Below are positions 5,371 through 9,417 of a stretch of DNA of 9,417 bases, piece after piece. The first letter of the stretch is position 1; each line of letters opens with the position of its first letter. The stretch spans positions 1 to 9,417 of the forward strand of contig JALHFX010000080.1 in NCBI GenBank assembly GCA_022837595.1. Reading direction: 5' to 3'. The position numbers were made by a program, and so were the translations under genes. The notes below the pieces were generated by a model. It was given only the letters and a program-made list of their open reading frames with translations, did not search any database and was not told the DNA's origin. The stretch comes from Propionibacterium sp. (GTDB taxonomy: Bacteria > Actinomycetota > Actinomycetes > Propionibacteriales > Propionibacteriaceae).

Positions 5371-6825
5371 GTGTCGGACGTCGTCGTACTGGGCGCAGGG
5401 ATCGCGGGGCACACTGCTGCGCTCCACCTGAGCCGCAAATTGGGGCAAGAACACACCGTCACGGTGGTATCGCCCAATTCCTATTGGAACTGGATACCGT
5501 CCAATATCTGGGTCGGGGTCGGGAAGATGAAACGCAAACAAGTTGTCTTTCCCCTCGGCCCGATCTACCGCAAGAAGGGGATCTCGTTCGAGCAGGCCGA
5601 GGCCGTCGCGATCAGACCATACGGGGACGCTGAAGACCCTCGAGGAGCAGTCGATATCGTCCGCACAGATCCCGCGCAGGCCGGCGAAACCGATCGGATC
5701 CGTTTTGACTACCTCATCAACGCAACCGGACCGAAGTTGAAGTTCTCAGCCACTGAGGGGCTGGGGCCCGATGGCTTCACGGTCTCGGTGTGCACCGCCG
5801 ATCACGCGGTGGAGGCCGCCGCCCAATTCCGCGAGGTGATCGCCAAACTCAAGCGGGGCCAACGCCAAACGATCGTTGTGGGTGTGGGCCACGGCACCTG
5901 CACGTGCGAGGGCGCCGCCTTCGAGTATGTCTTCAACGTCGACACCGAGCTGCGCGACGCCGGCGTCCGAGATCTTGCTCGGGTCATCTACCTGACTAAT
6001 GAGGCCGAACTCGGTGACTTCGGCGTCGGCGGAATGGTCTTCGACGAGCACGGATACCAGACGACATCCAAGATATGGACCGAGTCTCTCTTCCGTGAGC
6101 GAGGCGTCGAAGCCATAGCTGGCGCCCACGTCGAGCGGATCGAGCCCAATATCGTCCATTTCGAGACGTTGGACGGGGAGCATCACAGCCTCGAGTTCGA
6201 CTATGCGATGTTGCTACCACCGTTCGGCGGAGTAGACCTGGCCGCCTACGACCGTGACGGCAATGACATCACATCCGAACTCTTCGCACCGAACGGATTC
6301 ATGAAGGTGGATGCGGACTACACCGCCAAACCATATGAGCAGTGGCGCGCCGAGGACTGGCCAAAGACGTACGAGTGCCCCGGCTTCGACAACATCTTCG
6401 CTGTCGGGATCGCATTCGCGCCGCCACATCAAATCTCCAGGCCACGAAAATCGCCGAATGGCACACTCATCGCGCCCGCCCCGCCGCGCACCGGTATGCC
6501 CTCGGGTGTGATGGCGAAAACTGCAGCGCTGACGATCGTGGACCGTATCCAAAAGGGAAAGGCCACCCCGGCACGCGACGCATCGATGACCGAAATGGGC
6601 GCGGCCTGTGTCGCCTCGGCAGGCACCGGCTTGCGCTCCGGTTCCGCCGCAGCCATGACGATGATGCCGGTCGTACCGGACTATTCGAAGTACCCGACCG
6701 GTCGAGACACCAAGGACACCCGCGGAGAGCTCGGTTTGCACGGTCATTGGGTCAAGCTCATGCTCCACTACCTCTTCATCTACAAAGCCAAGGGTCTACC
6801 TGGCTGGTTCCTCATCCCGGAGTGA
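5371..6825 (+). CDS. Sulfide:quinone oxidoreductase-like flavoprotein
   Basis: A 484-residue FAD-dependent protein of the SQR/NDH-2 group, probably at the inner face of the membrane, passing electrons from sulfide to quinone and forming polysulfide or persulfide. The FAD dinucleotide motif VVLGAGIAGHTAALHL is at 5-20, with an acceptor-side segment NSYWNWIPSNIWVGVGKMKR (36-55) typical of SQRs. ATG-motif residues are in INATGPKLKF (116-125), and a late FAD-contact strand is FDNIFAVGIAFAPP (339-352). Cysteines are C141 (SVCTADHA), C177 and C179 (GTCTCEGAAFEY), C336 (YECPGF) and C413. C141 and C177/179 align by context with two redox cysteines of SQR. The third, usually just after the FAVG strand, appears absent. 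The C-terminal HWVKLMLHYLFIYKAKGLPGWFL (459-481) suits membrane attachment. The GTG start has a strong GGAGG. A small gene follows after five bases. It is likely controlled by the CsoR-type operator upstream. Another sulfur or NADH oxidoreductase role is possible. Confidence 0.82.
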   Translation: MSDVVVLGAGIAGHTAALHLSRKLGQEHTVTVVSPNSYWNWIPSNIWVGVGKMKRKQVVFPLGPIYRKKGISFEQAEAVAIRPYGDAEDPRGAVDIVRTDPAQAGETDRIRFDYLINATGPKLKFSATEGLGPDGFTVSVCTADHAVEAAAQFREVIAKLKRGQRQTIVVGVGHGTCTCEGAAFEYVFNVDTELRDAGVRDLARVIYLTNEAELGDFGVGGMVFDEHGYQTTSKIWTESLFRERGVEAIAGAHVERIEPNIVHFETLDGEHHSLEFDYAMLLPPFGGVDLAAYDRDGNDITSELFAPNGFMKVDADYTAKPYEQWRAEDWPKTYECPGFDNIFAVGIAFAPPHQISRPRKSPNGTLIAPAPPRTGMPSGVMAKTAALTIVDRIQKGKATPARDASMTEMGAACVASAGTGLRSGSAAAMTMMPVVPDYSKYPTGRDTKDTRGELGLHGHWVKLMLHYLFIYKAKGLPGWFLIPE

Positions 6826-6830
6826 TCGAT

Positions 6831-6989
6831 ATGGACGACAAGACAACGCTTCCCACAGTGGATCTCACCAACGCCCCGCTGCCGACGGAAAAGACGCTGC
6901 GCCACCGCAAGAGCCTGATCGGCCAGGCCGGCAGCTTCGTCATCTTCAACCTGCGAATGCTACGGCTGATTACCAAGGGCAAACACTGA
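6831..6989 (+). CDS. Small protein downstream of sqr (52 aa), function unknown
   Basis: ATG 6831 lies five bases after the sqr stop. GGAG (6819-6822), eight bases upstream and inside the end of sqr, serves as its ribosome site, so the two genes are almost certainly cotranscribed and probably coupled. The 52 residues have an acidic, proline-containing N-terminus (MDDKTTLPTVDLTNAPLPTE), a basic stretch TLRHRKSL (22-29), an amphipathic or weakly hydrophobic segment IGQAGSFVIFNLRMLRLI (30-47), and a basic tail KGKH. This suggests peripheral membrane binding or interaction with the C-terminal helix of SQR. There is no signal peptide, cysteine or known domain. The role is inferred from position alone. 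Confidence 0.7.
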   Translation: MDDKTTLPTVDLTNAPLPTEKTLRHRKSLIGQAGSFVIFNLRMLRLITKGKH

Positions 6990-6993
6990 CCTC

Positions 6994-7019
6994 GACCGGC
7001 GCTGCTCAGCCCGTCGGTT
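6994..7019. terminator. Hairpin between convergent sqr unit and response regulator
   Basis: GACCGGCG (6994-7001) pairs with CGTCGGTT (7012-7019) over eight positions including two G-T pairs, around the loop 7002-7011. It spans the 16-base gap between the small protein gene and the convergent response regulator, and overlaps the latter's last codons. With no T-run, a bidirectional or factor-dependent terminator is a plausible but unproven reading. Confidence 0.4.
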
Positions 7020-7644
7020 CGATCAGTCGGGCCAAGAGCAGTGCCAGCCGAGTACGGTCGCGCTGATCGAGCTTGCGCAGCAGCGCCGAAACGTAATTCT
7101 TCACCGTTCCTTCAGCCAGGCAGAGCGCGGTCGCGATCTCGGCGTTACTCGCCCCGGTCGCGACCAGTTCGGCCACCTGGAGTTCGCTCGGCGACAGACT
7201 GTCCAACGGTCCGGGCCCGCTGGAGGAGACGATGAATGCGCTTCGTGCGACTCTCGGATCGATCACCATGCCGCCGGCGACCGCCTGTCTAATGGCTTCG
7301 CCGACGTTCTCCACCGAGCTGTCCTTCAGCAGGAATCCCGATGCCCCGCCGTGAACAGCCGCCTGTACGAGATCCTGATCGTCGAAGGTCGTCAACAGCA
7401 CGACCGGAAGCCCGGGATGCTTCTCACGACAAGCAGCAAGCAGCTGCAGGCCGTCCATCCCGGGCATACGGGCATCGGTCAAGACGACATCCGATTCGAT
7501 GGCCGCGATCAGCTTCAAGGCTTCCTGCCCATCGCCTGCCTGCCCGACGACCTCGACTCCGTCAACTGTGCCGAGCAACATGGTGAGTCCGCGACGCAGC
7601 AGCTGCTGGTCGTCCACCACGATCACCCTCACGGGATCGTTCAC
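7006..7644 (-). CDS. NarL/LuxR-family response regulator
   Basis: A 212-residue two-component regulator. The receiver domain (about 5-122) has the acidic pair D11-D12, phosphoacceptor D57 (VVLTDARMPGMDG), T85/T86 in LLTTF and K107 in LLKD, so it should be phosphorylatable. The C-terminal LuxR-type HTH (about 148-205) reads LSPSELQVAELVATGASNAE, with EGTVKNYVSALLRKL as the recognition region. It starts at GTG 7644, overlapping the kinase stop by GTGA, with GGAGG seven bases upstream. Such tight coupling implies that the two are partners. Regulators of this class bind DNA as dimers. The palindrome at 8833-8848 upstream of the kinase is a possible target. The signal is not evident. Confidence 0.95.
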   Translation of the reverse strand: MNDPVRVIVVDDQQLLRRGLTMLLGTVDGVEVVGQAGDGQEALKLIAAIESDVVLTDARMPGMDGLQLLAACREKHPGLPVVLLTTFDDQDLVQAAVHGGASGFLLKDSSVENVGEAIRQAVAGGMVIDPRVARSAFIVSSSGPGPLDSLSPSELQVAELVATGASNAEIATALCLAEGTVKNYVSALLRKLDQRDRTRLALLLARLIEPTG

Positions 7645-8798
7645 GAGCTCACCTCCGGCAATTCGGCAATCAGATCCAGCCCTCCCAGGCTCCCGGGATG
7701 CTGCAACCGCAGTCTGCCACCAAGCGCTTCTGCCCGCTCGATCAGGCCGCGTAAGCCGTAGCCGGGGCGTATCTCTGAGTTGCCGGAGCCATTATCGGCC
7801 ACGACCAGCCGGAGCCGGCCCGCATCGTCTTGGGCGATGGTGACCACGACCTGACTCGCCCGAGCATGACGCAGCGCGTTGGTCAGGCCTTCTTGAATCA
7901 TCCGGTAGGCGAAGAGGGTTTGCCGTGCGTCGAACTGCTCGTCGGTGGACACCTCGACCGTGACGTTGAGTCCGGTGCCGCGGAAGACATCGGCCACGGC
8001 CTCGAACGAGCTCGGCTCGGTGAGTTGATCAAGACGAGCCGGATGCAACGCGCGCACCCACAACCGCATGTCGGCGAGGGCTTGGCGGGCCGTCGCCGAG
8101 GCATTGGCGACTTCGTCCCAGGCGAGCTCGGCGTCCTTTTCACGCATCCGATCGGCGTACTCCAGCGACATCGAGATCAAAGTGAGCTGATGCCCCAGCC
8201 CGTCATGCAGGTCAGCTGCGGCTCGGGCGCGCTCGGTGGCCAACACCAAATCGCGCGAGGCATCCATGGCCTCGGTCAGCTGCGCGTTCACCGTCACAAG
8301 CTCGGCGTGCTGGGCGTTGTAGGCGCGCAGCAAGGCAGCCACGATCAGAACCAGGATGAACTGGATGGTGTTCGTCACCGCCTGCCCGACGATTATCGAA
8401 GCTCCACCAGGCTGATCGCCGTAGATCTGATAGAGCAGGACCACCATCAACCCACTGATCAGCAGCGAGACCATGATCCCGAGCCAGATCCCCCAATCGA
8501 GCACCAGCAGGATCAGTGCTGTGAAGACCATCGGGAAGCCCAGCGCGTCCACCATCGCCAACAACCCGATACTGCATAGGGCAAGCACGAGGGAGGCAGC
8601 CTTCTGTAGCCGCTCATAAGTCCACGCCCGCCAAGCGACGCCCACGACTGCCACCAATACGAACCCGGCGACGGCTTGACCTGTCATCCCCTCGACGAGG
8701 TGGATGACCGACCCGCCCGCGGCGGCCACAATGCTCACACCGATGAGCACATGAATGGGCCAGCGGGATCGGGTGATCGCTGATGCTGGACGAGGCAT
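7641..8798 (-). CDS. Membrane sensor histidine kinase (HisKA_3, NarL-partner type)
   Basis: A 385-residue sensor kinase. The first 160 residues hold about five or six hydrophobic segments (about 15-34, 40-56, 67-85, 90-105, 107-125, 137-158) with short links and no large external domain, so it may sense a signal in the membrane. A linker helix (161-190) leads to the dimerisation and phosphoacceptor motif ERARAAADLHDGLGHQLT (189-206), with H198 as the expected phosphorylation site. The ATP-binding domain has the N box QEGLTNALRHA (302-312, N307), a G1 box VADNGSG (333-339) and GYGLRGLIERAEALGG (346-361). ATG 8798 has AGGGTG upstream. It is coupled to the regulator downstream and divergent from a CPBP-like gene. 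Kinases of this topology occur with transport or cell-envelope stress systems, but the stimulus here is unknown. Confidence 0.94.
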   Translation of the reverse strand: MPRPASAITRSRWPIHVLIGVSIVAAAGGSVIHLVEGMTGQAVAGFVLVAVVGVAWRAWTYERLQKAASLVLALCSIGLLAMVDALGFPMVFTALILLVLDWGIWLGIMVSLLISGLMVVLLYQIYGDQPGGASIIVGQAVTNTIQFILVLIVAALLRAYNAQHAELVTVNAQLTEAMDASRDLVLATERARAAADLHDGLGHQLTLISMSLEYADRMREKDAELAWDEVANASATARQALADMRLWVRALHPARLDQLTEPSSFEAVADVFRGTGLNVTVEVSTDEQFDARQTLFAYRMIQEGLTNALRHARASQVVVTIAQDDAGRLRLVVADNGSGNSEIRPGYGLRGLIERAEALGGRLRLQHPGSLGGLDLIAELPEVSS

Positions 8799-8832
8799 GA
8801 GTTCACCCTAGGACGCGCAGCCTCCTGATGCG

Positions 8833-8848
8833 CGTGACCGCGGTCACG
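8833..8848. promoter_or_regulatory. Perfect 16-bp palindrome, candidate regulator site
   Basis: CGTGACCG-CGGTCACG is fully self-complementary and lies 35 bases upstream of the kinase start and 78 bases upstream of the divergent CPBP-like gene. NarL-type regulators bind such short dyads, so autoregulation or control of both genes is plausible. A second, weaker dyad (GCGGC-TTAT-GCCGC, 8886-8899) sits nearer the divergent gene. The link to this regulator is inferred from position. Confidence 0.45.
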
Positions 8849-8914
8849 ACAAGAGGTGCCGTGCGTCCTGACACCGGTGACGCCAGCGGCTTATGCCGCG
8901 CATCGCTCAACCCG

Positions 8915-8920
8915 TAGCGT
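8915..8920 (+). promoter_or_regulatory. Possible -10 box of a leaderless transcript
   Basis: TAGCGT fits the TAnnnT pattern of actinobacterial -10 boxes and begins exactly 12 bases before the A of ATG 8927. Transcription would then start on the start codon. No Shine-Dalgarno-like sequence precedes that ATG. The -35 region is not recognisable. Confidence 0.4.
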
Positions 8921-8926
8921 CGAAAT

Positions 8927-9417
8927 ATGACAGAAGCCATCTCACCTCAGCCCACTTCCGGCGCCACGGACCACCAGGTCGGCCCGATCCAGACCACTGC
9001 CGTCGGACGATGGGGCGTGGTACTACGCCTGGTCTTGGCGTTCGTCAGCGGACTGGTTGTTTATGGCCCAGCACTTCTGCTGCTCAAGTTGCCGGGGATG
9101 GACGGCGAAGCCGACGCGCTGGCCGGCAATTGGACGCTCGTGCTGCTCAAACTAGGGCTGCCGATAGCAACGATTCCCCTGGCCGCGGTGGGGGTGATCT
9201 GGTTGCTCAATCGTTTCGTCGATCACCGCCGATTCGCGGTCAGCGGTATCCGTTTCGATCGACGTAGCTTCCCGGCACTGCTGGTCGGCACCGCTATCAG
9301 CCTGATCGTGATCGTCCCGGCCGCGGTCGTGCTGGGTCGGCTCGGGGTCGGCGAGGTTGCCGAGATCACCTCTCACGAGCCGTTGTGGGCCGCGACGATC
9401 TACACGCTGATCCTCGG
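8927..9417 (+). CDS. CPBP-like intramembrane protease family protein (partial, 3' end cut)
   Basis: 163 codons are visible before the window ends. A polar N-terminus (1-28) precedes hydrophobic segments at about 31-53, 71-95 and 115-137, with a fourth beginning near 153. Between the second and third is HRRFAVSGIRFDRRSFPALLVG (100-121), resembling the amphipathic link with a GLR-type motif found near the N-terminus of CPBP (Abi) membrane proteins. The catalytic EExxxR and later histidine motifs would lie beyond the window, so activity cannot be judged. It lacks a ribosome site and may be leaderless. Divergence from the kinase/regulator pair makes it a candidate target of that system. Another polytopic membrane protein cannot be excluded. 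Confidence 0.55.
   Translation, partial: MTEAISPQPTSGATDHQVGPIQTTAVGRWGVVLRLVLAFVSGLVVYGPALLLLKLPGMDGEADALAGNWTLVLLKLGLPIATIPLAAVGVIWLLNRFVDHRRFAVSGIRFDRRSFPALLVGTAISLIVIVPAAVVLGRLGVGEVAEITSHEPLWAATIYTLIL

Noticed and set aside
6342..6989. 215-codon ORF overlapping the end of sqr in another frame
   Set aside because: Its first 160 or so residues are an Arg-rich shadow of sqr. Only the last 52 residues, from ATG 6831 after the sqr stop, look like a real gene.
7830..8579. 249-codon plus-strand ORF antisense to the histidine kinase
   Set aside because: The opposite strand encodes a complete kinase with H, N and G boxes. The antisense translation has low complexity rich in His, Gln, Asp and Gly, typical of GC-rich shadow frames.
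1..9417. Mobile elements, CRISPR arrays, tRNA or rRNA genes
   Set aside because: I looked for transposase or integrase motifs, regularly spaced repeats and tRNA-like arms and saw none. Gene content reads as ordinary chromosomal operons.

Overview
The window looks like chromosomal DNA of a GC-rich actinobacterium. The supports are GC-biased third codon positions, strong GGAG-type ribosome sites mixed with starts that look leaderless, an MmpL-like exporter, a class I PPK2 and a NarL-type two-component system. I cannot fix the genus from the sequence; a propionibacterial or related lineage is only a guess. No tRNA, rRNA, CRISPR array, insertion sequence or phage gene is visible.

Layout from left to right. 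(1) 54-1043 (+) encodes a two-domain CbiX/SirB-like chelatase, which may overlap by ATGA the 3' end of a gene cut by the window edge. (2) It converges on a minus-strand block: a PPK2-type polyphosphate kinase (1093-2022) and, upstream of it, an MMPL/RND-type membrane transporter (2107-4344). (3) A MarR-family regulator (4461-5027, +) is divergent from the transporter. The shared promoter region holds the inverted repeat AGCTAG-TTG-CTAGCT, a good candidate operator. (4) A 343-base stretch (5028-5370) without a conventional gene leads into a sulfide:quinone oxidoreductase-like flavoprotein (5371-6825, +) and a 52-residue small protein (6831-6989, +). The leader has a promoter whose -10 box overlaps a perfect ATACCCC-CT-GGGGTAT palindrome, the form of a CsoR-family (CsoR/CstR) operator. 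A possible 48-codon upstream ORF runs from the predicted transcription start to just before the sqr ribosome site. (5) A convergent minus-strand pair encodes a membrane histidine kinase (7641-8798) and a NarL/LuxR response regulator (7006-7644), overlapping by GTGA. (6) Divergent from them, a CPBP-like membrane protein starts at 8927 and is cut by the window end. The spacer holds a perfect 16-bp palindrome, CGTGACCGCGGTCACG.

How the genes may work together. The chelatase (siroheme or cobalamin metal insertion; siroheme serves sulfite and nitrite reductases) and the SQR unit share a loose sulfur theme but are separated by other genes. The most coherent unit is sqr plus its small partner under a probable persulfide-responsive operator. 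The sequence suggests, but does not prove, that sulfide or persulfide stress derepresses this unit. The MarR/MMPL pair reads as a self-contained export module. The kinase/regulator pair probably controls itself or the divergent membrane protein.
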